Below, piece by piece: positions 12,375 through 23,126 of a DNA stretch of 64,000 bases (position 1 is its first letter; each line of letters opens with the position of its first letter). The notes beneath the pieces were generated by a model, which was not told the DNA's origin, did no database searches, and worked only from the letters and a program-made list of their open reading frames with translations. Both the position numbers and the translations under genes were made by a program. The stretch is from Amanita rubescens (taxonomy: Eukaryota > Basidiomycota > Agaricomycetes > Agaricales > Amanitaceae): NCBI GenBank assembly GCA_015039365.1, contig WION01000108.1:90799-154798 (forward strand). Direction: 5' to 3'.

Positions 12375-13440
12375 AAAATTCATATGATCCAGGTCATATA
12401 GGACTTATTGTAAAACCAAATAAATAATGCCAAGTACTTGAAATATTTGCAAAAGACCTTTTCAGATGTGAGTGTGAGGAAATTGTAAAGTCCAAAAATA
12501 ATCTTGAAAATGTCCCATGTGATCAAGGACATGCAAGAATTATGATGCCAAACTAAATAAGCTAAAATGTGAATGCAAAAAGTCTGTTTGTCTTTTGGTT
12601 TTGCCACTCCATGTGTGACCACCTGCAAAGTCAATTTGGGAGGGGTGTCTGGTGATGATCAAGTTTGGTCAGTTTTAGGAAGTTGGGGTTGCTGGTGGTT
12701 ATGAGTGACTGGAAGTGCTGGAAGTCAGTTGCAGTGACCTGTGCAATGGTTCGGAGTAGCATCAGAAAACATGCCAAAAATCTGACATCTGATGGTGTCT
12801 GATTCCTGATTACCTGACTGGTGCTGGGACAGTATGGGATGCAAAGCAGCAAATCCAAGGCCCATTCTTCCTGATCATCTTCGTTATGTGCATGGTGTTT
12901 GTACATGGAAATTGCTGCCATCTTAAAGTTGTGTTACAAAACATCACAGGGCTCAGCTCTTATAAGATGGAGCCTCATTTCATTCAGCCTTGGAACTGGT
13001 TGTTTGATTGTCTGACAATCAGATGTCATCAGTTAATATCAGACAACAGACAACCAGTGTTTCAGACACTGTCTGAGTCAGACCATCACCATCAGACAAC
13101 CAGTGTTCCAGCACAAGTCAGGCAATCAGAAAATCAGATCAGGTTCAAAAGACTGGTGTTCAAAACAGTACTTTGCAAGTATCTTGAGTTTGGCAGCATT
13201 TGGCACTGCAATTCTTGCACAGATGTGATCACATGATTTTTTGGGTTTTTTTGATTTTTTTGATTTTTTTCAAAGCTATGTTTGAAAATGTATTTTGTGA
13301 ATATCTCATGTTTGACTTTATTTGGCATTATGATTGTTGCATATTCTGAATCACAAAAGCTAGGCGCATCTTTTTTGTCATGGTCACATATTACATAATG
13401 TAACACTTCTATAAAAGGAAATTTTCACTTTTGTTATATT
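12375..13440. other. Non-coding repeats, no gene seen
   Basis: AT-rich sequence. Parts (12500-12560 and 13205-13340) resemble the repeat unit tandemly present at 29000-29222. A segment at about 12935-13000 (ending near GCCTCATTTCATTCAGCC) recurs at 14744-14826. A minus-strand open frame of 96 codons at 12631-12921 has no recognisable motif. Confidence 0.45.
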
Positions 13441-13510
13441 TTATCTTATCTTATCTAGGCCATCGTATTACTTAAGCTGCCTATCATCTATCTATCTATC
13501 TAATCTTATC
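13441..13510. repeat. Imperfect ATCT/TTATC microsatellite
   Basis: Runs of TATCT and ATCT units (TTATCTTATCTTATCT.. and CTATCTATCTATCTAT) interrupted by a unique segment of about 35 bp. Confidence 0.75.
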
Positions 13511-13624
13511 TCCACTGCCCCCCCTTTTCCCGAGGGGGTGCTGGGGGATATGTGCCAGATGCCCCCTCCTTATATACCTGTGGGCCTGTGCACAGACCAA
13601 CTGGTCATGTCACATGACCACATA

Positions 13625-13850
13625 AACAGGAATGAAACAAGGAGTCCTTACACTCCTTGTGGACTCCTCATACAGGGAGTCCAGAGGAGTCCTGGGAGTC
13701 TACTGGGAGTCTACCGGGAGTCCCAGCTCACTCCCAGTACATTTTGGCTGGGATGAGGGGTCTTCCAGGGAGGTGGGAGTCCCTCTGGAGTCCCAGGAAT
13801 TCCCGGGAGTGAGCCAGGAGTCCTCAGGAGTCCACAAGGATACATGTGGG
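13625..13850 (+). repeat. GGAGTCC minisatellite block
   Basis: Many degenerate copies of GGAGTCC/GGGAGTC, followed by ACATGTGGGGGAGGGTAAAG. The same block occurs in the opposite orientation at about 33540-33860, where CTTTACCCTCCCCCACGTG begins it. The pair appears to be one dispersed repeat family. Confidence 0.7.
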
Positions 13851-14109
13851 GGAGGGTAAAGACCTCGGAACTTTCCCCAGAGCCAGCAGGTGTGTTTGAG
13901 AGAGAGGCCCTAGTGGGTCACTTATTCTTGGCTTTATTTGGTGCGAAGGACATTGTGTCATTTGATTTTTTGATGGGTGTTTGGTTTGGCGGGTGACTGT
14001 GGGTGCATGTGAGCTGAGGGCATGAATGTGAGGGTGGTGGGGGCAGAGGATGACTGCAAGCATGAATGAGAGGGTGGTATGATGGCCATGCCACCTGAAC
14101 TGCTGATTC

Positions 14110-14740
14110 AATTACATTGTATAAAACAATGTACTGTAAGTTGTTGTTGATGTGCATGGGTGCTGTTGGGTGAAATGGGTAGAGTTGACCATGGGAGCAG
14201 CAGGACGTGGACATGTTGATCTCATTGTGCCATGCTTCTGCAATGGAGTTGACACATCATTTGTACATGTCGTATACCAGAAAAGGGCGGCAGGGGTGTG
14301 CAGGTGAGCATGAACTGCATACATGAATGTGAGTTTGGTGGGAGTAGAATACAGCTTCCTCATGAGATGTATTTCCACATGGCCGAGATATGGGTTTGAG
14401 CATGATAGGGAAGGGTTGAGCAGTAGTGGCAGGGGAACCAGATGTGGGCATGCTATGCATGTTGTATAAAATGATATATGTTGTACATTGATGTGCATGG
14501 GCGCAGGTGAAACAGCATAAAGTTGAGCATGGGAGCAGCAGGATGTGAATGTGTTATGCTAGACTGATGGGAGCAATCTAGTTATCATTGTGCCATGCTT
14601 CTGTGAGGGAGTCGATGCATCATTTGTACATGTTCTATAGTGGCAAATTCATGGTTGGGGTTGGGCGTGATGGAGAAGGGCAACTGGACATGGGCTGCTG
14701 AGGTATATTTGTACATGTTGTGAACCGGGAAATGCTGGTA
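14110..14740. repeat. Degenerate tandem duplication, period about 345-360 bp
   Basis: Two diverged units share TTGATGTGCATGGG (14146, 14489), CATGGGAGCAGCAGGA (about 14190, 14530), ATTGTGCCATGCTTCTG (about 14224, 14587) and CATCATTTGTACATGT (about 14257, 14620). No coding potential is visible. Confidence 0.65.
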
Positions 14741-14984
14741 TCTTAATGGAGCATTACAAAAACTCATGTGACTCACCAATTATAAGACTGAGCCTCATTT
14801 TCATTCAGCCTTGGAACTTTGTTTTGGTTGCTCTGGAGTCATTTAATCTTCTAGTTTGCTGTCATCCTTCATTTTTAGAAATAGGAGCCACAGCATCTAT
14901 GGGATTCACAATGAACAGAGGCCACCCTAGAAAGGCTTATGGCAGAGGGCTCAAACAGATATGCAACTATGCTAGTAGTAGGCA

Positions 14985-15490
14985 CCTGCCCCTTCATTGG
15001 CCCTGCCTGAGCTAACCCAGCATCAGATGGTTTCAAGGCCTACAGTAAAAGGAACCATGACCATGTTAACTGCATGGTTGAGGAGCTCAAGAGAAAAAAA
15101 CCTGGCCTCAGGCATCCATACAATGGCAATGTTGGGGTGTACCCTTGTAGATCCTTCAACATGGGTGAGCAAACCATATTGTACCCCCATACCAATATGA
15201 TGAACCTTGCCCAATTGTGGTGCACCATCACCCCCTTTGGGAACTTTGATGCCAAGGAAGGGGGCCACTTGGTTCTATGGAACCTTGGGCTGGTCATTGA
15301 TTTTCCTGCTTCCTTATACCATCAGCATTGATCATCCATTCAAATGCAAGCATAAGGCCCCATGAAACCAGATACTCAATCGTTCAATATGCAGCTGGGG
15401 ACCTCTTCAGATGGGTTGAGAATGGGTTTATGTCAAATGAGGAATGGGAGAGGGGCCAACACTACCCAGATGAAGGAAAGGGAGGCTGAG
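14985..15490 (+). pseudogene. Decayed 2OG-Fe(II) oxygenase fragment (TET/JBP-like fungal family)
   Basis: The plus strand from about 15045 reads VNCMVEELKRKK, then VGVYPCRSFNMG, ILYPHTNMMNLAQLWC, GNFDAKEGGHLVLWNLGLVI; after a one-base shift near 15315 it reads IPSALIIHSNASIRPHETRY and GDLFRWVENGF. This matches the layout of a mushroom protein family (YPHTDxxNL, FDPKKGGHLVLWDLGLVIEFP, IPSAxxRHSN, YxAGGLFRWV) that I take to be the basidiomycete 2OG-Fe oxygenases often linked to KDZ transposons. The HxD iron motif is changed to HTN, so it would be inactive even apart from the frameshift and stops. The family assignment is from memory of the motif layout. Confidence 0.6.
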
Positions 15491-15771
15491 AAAGAAGAAA
15501 GATGGGGCAGAGCTATGATACACATGTTTTCTAAGCTGCTGGATCTTATGGCATAGCCCCACAATTTTTTTCATTGCTTAGATGCTGGGTTGTGTCTTGA
15601 TAGTGGGTGGGGCTTTTGCTATGATGGTGACACTGCATTTTAGCAGCTGGTAGCACCTCAATGCCTCAGAGCGCAGCAATGGTTACTGGCAGTGCTTGGG
15701 AAAGTAATAGAGTACTTTTCTACAATAATGTGGTTAACTAGGAATGGGCTAGGAATGGGCTAGGAATGGTC

Positions 15772-16089
15772 TGTCACGAGCCTTAGACAGGCATCACAAC
15801 ACAAGGCTCAATCACTTCGTAGCTACTGCTGACAGCGTCAAGCAGCAAGGATGAATACAAGACCCATCAAGGGTCAGGGCAAGTTGAGATGGGAATCACA
15901 ACTAAACTGTCCAAGGTTGAAAGACTAGCTTGTTGCTTGGGTATTTACTACATATTACTCTACTTATATACTACCTAGGGCATAGGGTTGTGGTATAGGG
16001 TATGAAGTCATTAGGGTACAGGGTTAAATACATGAGTTGTACATGCGCGAAGCATGTGGCGTATCAAGGAGTGAAACAGGGGTGTGACA
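15772..16089 (-). repeat. 3' LTR of element F
   Basis: On the minus strand it starts TGTCACACCCCTG and ends GCTCGTGACA. Its minus-strand upstream neighbour is the purine tract AAAGGGGAGGTAA, as expected just before a 3' LTR. Confidence 0.92.
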
Positions 16090-16311
16090 TTACCTCCCCT
16101 TTAAGGTTCGTATTCCAGATGAACTGGAAGAAATCCAAAAATTATGATGTGAGGTCAAGTGGCACTCACAATCTTCCTGGGCTTATCCACTTTTTGCCTT
16201 CTTGTTATCCGTATATCTGCAAAGTCCTAATGGCTTACTATCATTTATTCATATGCCAGTCCTCTGCTGCAGCACCCTCGCCCGTCAAAACTACTGGGTG
16301 TCCCATGTTGT

Positions 16312-17447
16312 TGTCATGAGCCCTAGATAGGCGTCACAACACAAGACTCAATCACTCTTAGAGGCTATCGCTGACAGTGTCAAGCAATGAGAATGAGAAC
16401 AAGAACCGTCTAGGTTCAAGGCAAGTTGGATAAGGATCACAACTAAGCTATCCAAGGAAAGACGAGCTTGTTGCTTGTTCTACCTATTACAATCGTTCTA
16501 CTTATATACTATACAGGGTACAGGGTATGAGTATAGGGTATGACTAGTGTTGTGAGGTTAGGTTAAGTCCGGTTAATTGCCCCAAAATTGATTAACTGTA
16601 ACTGATCAATTAACTGATGACCCAGAATTTCCTTAACCTTAACTGGTCCAGTTATGACCGGTTGTGACCGGTTATAACCGATTAAAATTATGTAATCTGG
16701 TAGAGCAGGTTATTAGCATCATTTTGAGCCCTTATTCATGTAATTTGGACCAGTGGTTCATGAGATATGAAGTGTTTTGTGAGTGATGTCAAGATGATTG
16801 GTTTCCCATTAGCAATGTTGTCTATGATGCTCATAACTGATCAATATAAGTCAGAAACAAGTCCCAAATGCCAACAGCCTAAGTCAGAAGTATATAATAT
16901 GTCCAATACAGAATGATAAACATAATGAAAATTGCATACAAATTAGAGCCTCATGACAGCCATGCAAAACTTTGCTCCTCATCAGCATCCCAGAGAACTA
17001 TGTTTCTGAGTGTGGTGAGGGAAATAGCTAGCAGATTGAACATGAGAAACTAATTGTATATTGCTTTTTGCATGTCATGGACATTGCTAATGGGAAACAC
17101 AATAATTTTGACATCCCTTCACAAAATACTTCATATCTCATGAACCACTGGGCCAAATTACATGAATAAGGGCTCAAAATGAAGCTAAGGACCAGCTCTA
17201 CAAGATTGCATAATTTAACTGGTCATAACCGGTCATAACCGGTCCGGTTAAGGTTAGGGAAAGGGCCTAACCTTAACTGATAATTAACTGGTTGAGCAGT
17301 TAGGTTCAGTTAAGTTACGGTTAATTGCGGTTACATAACTGAACCTCCGATCACTAGGTATGACTTCATCGGGGTACAGGGTTATCTACATGAGTCATGC
17401 ATGTGCGAAACATGCGGTGTTTTAAGGAGTGAAACAGGGGTGTAATA
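16312..17447 (-). mobile_element. Solo LTR of the F family, itself carrying a MITE
   Basis: Same family as the F LTRs, inserted in the 3' untranslated part of F with TSD GTTGT (16307-16311 and 17448-17452). The LTR proper is about 316 bp; the rest is the MITE at 16545-17356 plus one 8-bp duplication. Confidence 0.92.
16545..17356 (+). mobile_element. hAT-like MITE, copy 1
   Basis: 812 bp, starting TAGTGTTGTGAGGTTAGG and ending CCTCCGATCACTA. The terminal inverted repeats are imperfect. It has a perfect 8-bp TSD GGTATGAC (16537-16544 and 17357-17364). Both subterminal regions carry repeated CCGGTTA/TAACCGG units. No transposase is encoded. A second copy in inverse orientation is at 34051-34850. 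The 8-bp TSD and TIR style point to the hAT superfamily. Confidence 0.85.
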
Positions 17448-17537
17448 GTTGTCCCACCAGGCTAGGTTTTACCCTAGACTCAATAAAGGGAGGGTTTTGG
17501 CTCTACCGCCATGTAGACAGTGACAGTTTCTGGGGTT

Positions 17538-20500
17538 TTATATGGAGTTCGCCTCTTCGCATGCGCTCTTCCAGCATTGCCAGTTTCCTTTGAGTTTTCG
17601 TCGATATTCTTCGTTGAAGGCTTGATTGTCCCATCCATACAGGCATGGGTGTGGAACATAGAGGGGAAGGAGGTGTGGAGGTGTCAATGTCAGCGGGCCA
17701 GAGGGGGTTGGATGATGGTGGAGGAAGGGGAAGGGGTTTATTGTGTTGTAATGCTGAAGGGTTCTTTTTATAGTATTCTTCATGTTTTCCATGTTTTCTT
17801 CAGGTTCCCATGTATTTTCTTCTTCGGGTAACCCTTTCCATTTCACAAGGAATCATTTCCCTTGTCTCATTTTTCTCACTCCTTTCACTGCTTCAACTTC
17901 ATATTCCTTGTGTCCGTCGATAATCTCAGGGGGTGGCCGAGGTTGTTTTTCCTGCTGCGCCGGGAATTGTGGTTCGTAAACTGGTTTAAGTTTTGATTCA
18001 TGTAACACATCATGGATTCCCCATGTTGGTGGCAATTCTAGTTTGTATGCCAATCTTCCAACCTCGGAAATTACCTTGAACGGTCCGTGGAATTTTGCAT
18101 CCAATTTTTTTGACATTCTCGTTGTTTTGATTTTGGACGAATCTAGATAAACTCGATCTCCTGGTTGATATCTTCGGGAGGGTTGAACATGTTTATCATG
18201 TTGGCGCTTCATCCTTTCCATGGCTTTTTCGAGATTTTCTTTCACTGTCTTCCATGTTTCTTTGAACTTTTCGATATATTCTGCAGCTGAATGGTTTGCT
18301 GTTTCTTTTTCTCCTTCCGTCCCTTTAAAAGGATTTCTTCCTGTTGTAATCATGAATGGGGAAAATCCCGTTGCAGAATGTCTTCAATTGTTATGACAAA
18401 ATTGAGCAATTGGAAGCCAGTCGGTCCAATCGTCTTGTTTTTCGTTTACATACATTCGGAGGTATTCTTCTTGATTTACTCTTTCCGTTTGCCCGTCTGT
18501 CTGAGGGTGATATGCCATTGAAGGGTTTGCTTCTATTCCTAAGATTTGATATAACCCTTTCATGAATCCCGATACAAATTGAGTTCCTTGGTCTGAAATG
18601 ACTTTTCAGGGTAGTCCTTGTTCCTTAAAGACGTGTTCTCGATAAAGGTTGGCCACTCCTTGTGATGTTATTGTTGTGTTACAAGGAATGAAATATGCCT
18701 TTTTTGAGAATCGATCCACTATTACCAGGATCATATCTTTTCCTTTTGAAGGTACTAATGGTCCAATAAGGTCTACGCTTATGACGTTCCATGGTTCGGA
18801 TGGGGCTTTGTTAGGTTGTAGAGGGGCCGCTCAAGGTTGTCGGTCTGGTTTGTTCATCTGACACTGATGACATGCCTTGATGTATGTTTTGATATCTCAT
18901 TTCATGTTGGGCCACCAAAATCCTCTTGTTGTTAACTCCAACATTTTTGCTACTCCTGGATCTCCTGCCATTGGTGCATCATGATTCATTTGAATTACCC
19001 TTTCCCGAATCTCCGGTCTCGCTGGTACATATATCCTTCCTTTCCATTCCCAACATTTGTCAAGTGTGTTGTATTTGAAATTGGGGTCTTTTTCTTTTAT
19101 CCCTTTGTTGACCTGTTTATCGAAATATTGGCGGTGCGTTTTACAAATTTCTTGTCTAATGCTTAGCCATTCATAACTTTCATCATCTATTCTTATTTCG
19201 ATTTTTCCAAATACGTCTTCTTTTTAGGAGGATAACGTTTTCATTATCGTTCTCTCCTTTTGGGTGTCCCACTCTTCTAGAGAGTATATTGGCTTTTGTA
19301 TTTGTTTTTCCTGACCAATGTTTTATGACAAAGTTATATTCTTGGAGGTCCATGATCCATCGGGCTTGCCTTCTGTTTAGATTTTGAGGTTTGCGGAAGT
19401 ATGTGAGATTTTGGTGATCTGTTAATACTTCTGTTACTGTTTCTGTCCCTTTAAGGTAGTGAGCCCAATTGTAGAATCCTTGCATAACCGCCAGCATTTC
19501 TTTGTCATATATTTTGTAATTTCTCTCTGCTTCATTCGGTGCTTTTGATATGAAGGCCACCAGTTTCCAAATTCCATCATCGTCGAGTTGGGAAAGGATT
19601 GCCACAATTGCAAAATCTGACACATCTGTTTCCATTCGGAATGGTCTTCCTGGTTTAGGGATTATCAAGACTTGTTCAGATGCAATTTCCTTTTTCAGTC
19701 CTTCAAACACTTCCTGTTGTAGTTCCGTCCAGAACCATCCTAAGCTTTGGCTATCTTGGCAAATCCTTTGACAAATCTTTGATAGAAGTTTACAAATCCC
19801 AAGAATTGTTGAAGTTCCCTTTTGGTAGTGGGGATTGGCCAATCGAATATCGCCTTCACTTTGTTGGGGTCCATCCTTATTCCTTTTTGCGAAATGATTA
19901 ATCCTAGGAATTCGATTTCTTCTTGTTCAAAATAGCATTTTTCTGCTTTGAGAAAGAGTTGATGTTGTCGTGGTTTTTCTAGGATGTGTTTGACTTGTCT
20001 TTGGTGTTCTTTGTTTTTTGAAAACACTAAAATGTCGTCCATGTATATTATGACCCATCCTTCTGCTATCTCTTCTCTGAAGATGTTGTTCATCATTGTT
20101 TGGAACGTTGCTGGGGAATTGGTTAATCCAAAGAACATAACCAGCGGTTCAAATAATCCTCGATTCATTTGGAACGCCACCTTCCATTCATCTCCTTCCT
20201 TGATCCTGATATTGTTGTATCCCCATTGCACGTCCATCTTGGAGAAGTATTTGGCTTCTGATAGTTTGTTGATTAATTCCGAGATCAAGGGTAAAGGGTA
20301 TCTGTTTTTGATGGTCATTTCATTCAATTTCCTATAGTCTTGTACTGGTCTTAATTTCTCATCCTTTTTCTTTACAAAGAAGGGTGATGCCATAGGAGAT
20401 TTACTTGGTTTAATCCTTCCTGTTTCTAGTTGTTCTTTCAGGAATTCGTCCAGTTGTTTTTGTTCTTCTGGGTTTAATGGATAGACCTTACAGTCCACCA

Positions 20501-21377
20501 TTTTTGATCCCAGAATCAATTCTATTGGGTGGTCCCATGCTCTTCTCGGTGGTAATTGATCGAATGTTTGTTTTTCAAATACTTCCTGATATTCGAGATA
20601 GTGTCTTGGGACAATTTCTTTCCACGTTCTTTCAGTTTGATTTGCCCCTGCTATATCTGTCACGAAGTTCAATTTGGCTCATACTTTTACCCAGGGTAGG
20701 TCGATATGTCGTATGAATTCAGGACGGTTAATATCTATTGCTAGGATTTTATCTTCCTCCAGATTATATTGATTGATTTTGTCTTCCGGTTCATTGATCC
20801 ATGACTCATCATAGCATTCTCCTGGGCATTTCAAAAATTTTATTTTCACACCTAGCCAATCGATTTCCGGGTTATGGTGTTCCAGCCAATTGTGTCCAAG
20901 GAATATGTCTTTCTTTCCAATATTTACCACAGCTAGTTCCAGTGTTTCTTCATGATCGTAGATTCTCATTTTGATTGTGACCATGTCCGTTATTTTCCCT
21001 CCAACGTTTAATGTTCCATCGGTGTTGGTGGCTGTTATTGCTCGTGGTAATTTGGTCATGTTTATTTTGTTTTCCTCGACAAATTGTTTCGAGATTGCTG
21101 ACATCATGCATCCATTGTCAATTAATACAATGGTATCAAAGCTTTCTTCTGTATCCAGAGTGGTAAGGATAATTTGTATATCCATTTCTCTGTGTCCGGT
21201 CACTCCTATCCATTGTGGTTCTCTAAGTTTTCGTAGATACCATATTGCTTCCTCTTCAGGGAGATCATTAATTTTGTTGATTAGTTCTTCATTGATTTGT
21301 TCCCTAAAGGTCTGGTGTGCATACGTCCGTAATTGGACAATTCCTTGTTCTGGGTATTTCCATATTTGTCTGACCAT
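17538..21377 (-). pseudogene. Element F pol: protease, RT, RNase H, integrase, chromodomain
   Basis: Protease (20679-21377): VLIDNGCMMSAIS, where the catalytic triplet is DNG rather than DSG/DTG, then FLGHNWL. RT (about 19850-20560): RPVQDYRKLN, YPLPLI, FGLTNSPATFQ and catalytic YMDD. RNase H (about 19300-19735): TDVSDFAIVAILSQ and LTDHQNL. Integrase (about 18300-19190): HHCC-like finger, ISVDLIGPL, VISDQGTQF and YHPQTDGQTERVNQ. Chromodomain (about 17770-17890): [20 protein letters not shown]. In-frame TGA codons occur at 20679, at several sites in the integrase, and at 17853; frameshifts occur near 19742 and 19185. Gag is separated from this part by the H insertion. Confidence 0.9.
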
Positions 21378-21536
21378 CCATGCCGGTGAGGAATTTCTAA
21401 GTTTATTTGTTTTGTCCCTTATTGACGTGTTTCAAATCTTTCCTTCCTTTTGTTTCACCTCATATATTATTGATTCAATGGATACATATTCGGAAGGTAC
21501 TAAAGATTCGTAAACACATTGTTCTGGGATCAACGA

Positions 21537-21851
21537 TGTAACGTATCGATTCCGGCTATGCTGGAATCGATACTGAAACCCTCCCACCACCCGGACTCAG
21601 ACCTCCGACACCTTGGACCCCAACCTCGGCATTGGACACGTATTGGACCGAGTAGCACACGAGGTACAGAGTACATATAGCTTGTGGTAGCTTAGTCTAA
21701 TACAGTTTACTTTCCCCTCACTTCACATCTACTTTCCGAGCTCAAGGAGTGTGACCGAGCTCGGACGAGCACCTTTCGGTGCTGCCGAACTCATCGGCCA
21801 CATCGCATGTCGGAGGCTGCACCCCAAGTCAGCCTCACTTGCGTTGTTTCA
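21537..21851 (+). repeat. 5' LTR of H
   Basis: 315 bp, TGTAACGTATCG..TTGTTTCA, with a TATA-like ACATATAGC near 21675. It is followed by the primer site. Confidence 0.88.
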
Positions 21852-21853
21852 AC

Positions 21854-21870
21854 TGGAGCCCACCACTCGG
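21854..21870 (+). promoter_or_regulatory. Primer-binding site of H
   Basis: TGGAGCCCACCACTCGG starts 2 nt after the LTR. TGG pairs with a tRNA CCA end. The same 17-mer is present in H2 at 23129-23145. Which tRNA it matches I cannot say without a search. Confidence 0.75.
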
Positions 21871-22808
21871 TCCAGCTTGGATCGCACTCAATCATGCTCA
21901 CTTTCACTCGCACACAGCCCCAGAGGCTTTTATTCTTTTGGATGGCCCCATCAGCTCATTCTGGCTCTCATACGTCTGTTGGTTACCGCCAAACGCGCTG
22001 CATCTGCACTCCAGCTTGCCAACATGCACAACGCACTGCTGCCATCTGCCACCGGCCCTCATCTGCTCCATCTGCCAATGCGCTGCCTCTGCATCACAAC
22101 CCGCCGAGTCCGCCTCATGACATCTATGCACCCTTATTGGATCCCATCAGTCATCATCGCAGCCCATCCGCATGCACCGCCTTGCGGTATGTGTCTGCCT
22201 CATGCACCACTTCCGGATCGCACCCCATCGCTCGATGTCCCAGCTTGATGCGCCCTATCTGAGCTTACCAGCGCCGTCACAGCCTAATTGGACCCCGTTG
22301 GACCCCATCAGTCGCCATTGCAGTCTATTCCACAGCCACCAACTACTTGCAGCACGTCATCCTCATGTATCAGCCGCAGCCACGCCATCTGCACCCTGAA
22401 TGGCCATGCTCTACACCTGTTTGCTTCTGCCCCAACCCGACCCTTCCTTATCACCACCTTATCTGCTTTGCCAACACATGTAGACCACGCCTCCCTTCCT
22501 TTCACTTCTTGCACTCGCCACAGCCTTCCACTGCTGCGTCCCATGCATCTCGGACACTGTCAGCACCCCATACGCTCCGGCGCCATCTCACCTACAAACG
22601 TGAGTCAAATTTCTTTTTTTTCTGCTTTTTTTTCTTTTCTCCCCAGGATAGGCATCTGGTGTAGCCATATTCGTTCAAACGGCCAACTTCCAAACTCACC
22701 AGACCCTTGACATCACCTCTCATCACCACCGGCATCGCCTCTGCACAGAACCCCTCGACCCGAAGACTATTCGGAGTGTGGGGGACGTTGGACAGAACTT
22801 GGACATGG

Positions 22809-23126
22809 TGTAACATGCCAATATCGGCTACGTTGTACTCAGTGCTCAAACCCGACACATGGCAGACTCTGACCTCTGACGCTGTGGACCCTGAAACCTG
22901 ACACTGGATGCATCGGATCATCGGATGCATGTAGTACACGAGGTAGACAGTACATATACTTGTTGTAGTTTAGATATATACACCTTCTTTCCTTCTGACC
23001 ACTTCAGTGCAATTGTCCGACAGTGCAGCTGAGGTTGGGTGCGACTGCCCTGTCCACCGAACTCATTCGGCACATGCCGAGACACTCAGGGGTTGTGCAC
23101 AACACAGCCTCCTTTGAGTTGTTACA
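22809..23126 (+). repeat. 5' LTR of H2
   Basis: 318 bp, starts TGTAACATGCCAATATCGG and ends GTTGTTACA. The copy at 25428-25745 has the same length with scattered transitions. Confidence 0.92.

Noticed and set aside
13441..14740. CRISPR-like array from short repeats
   Set aside because: Units are degenerate minisatellites without constant spacers, in a eukaryotic repeat region.
16090..16311. A separate truncated Gypsy element between the LTRs at 15772 and 16312
   Set aside because: The TSD pairs 15772 with 28890, and the LTR at 16312 has its own TSD (GTTGT), so this is just the 3' untranslated part of F.
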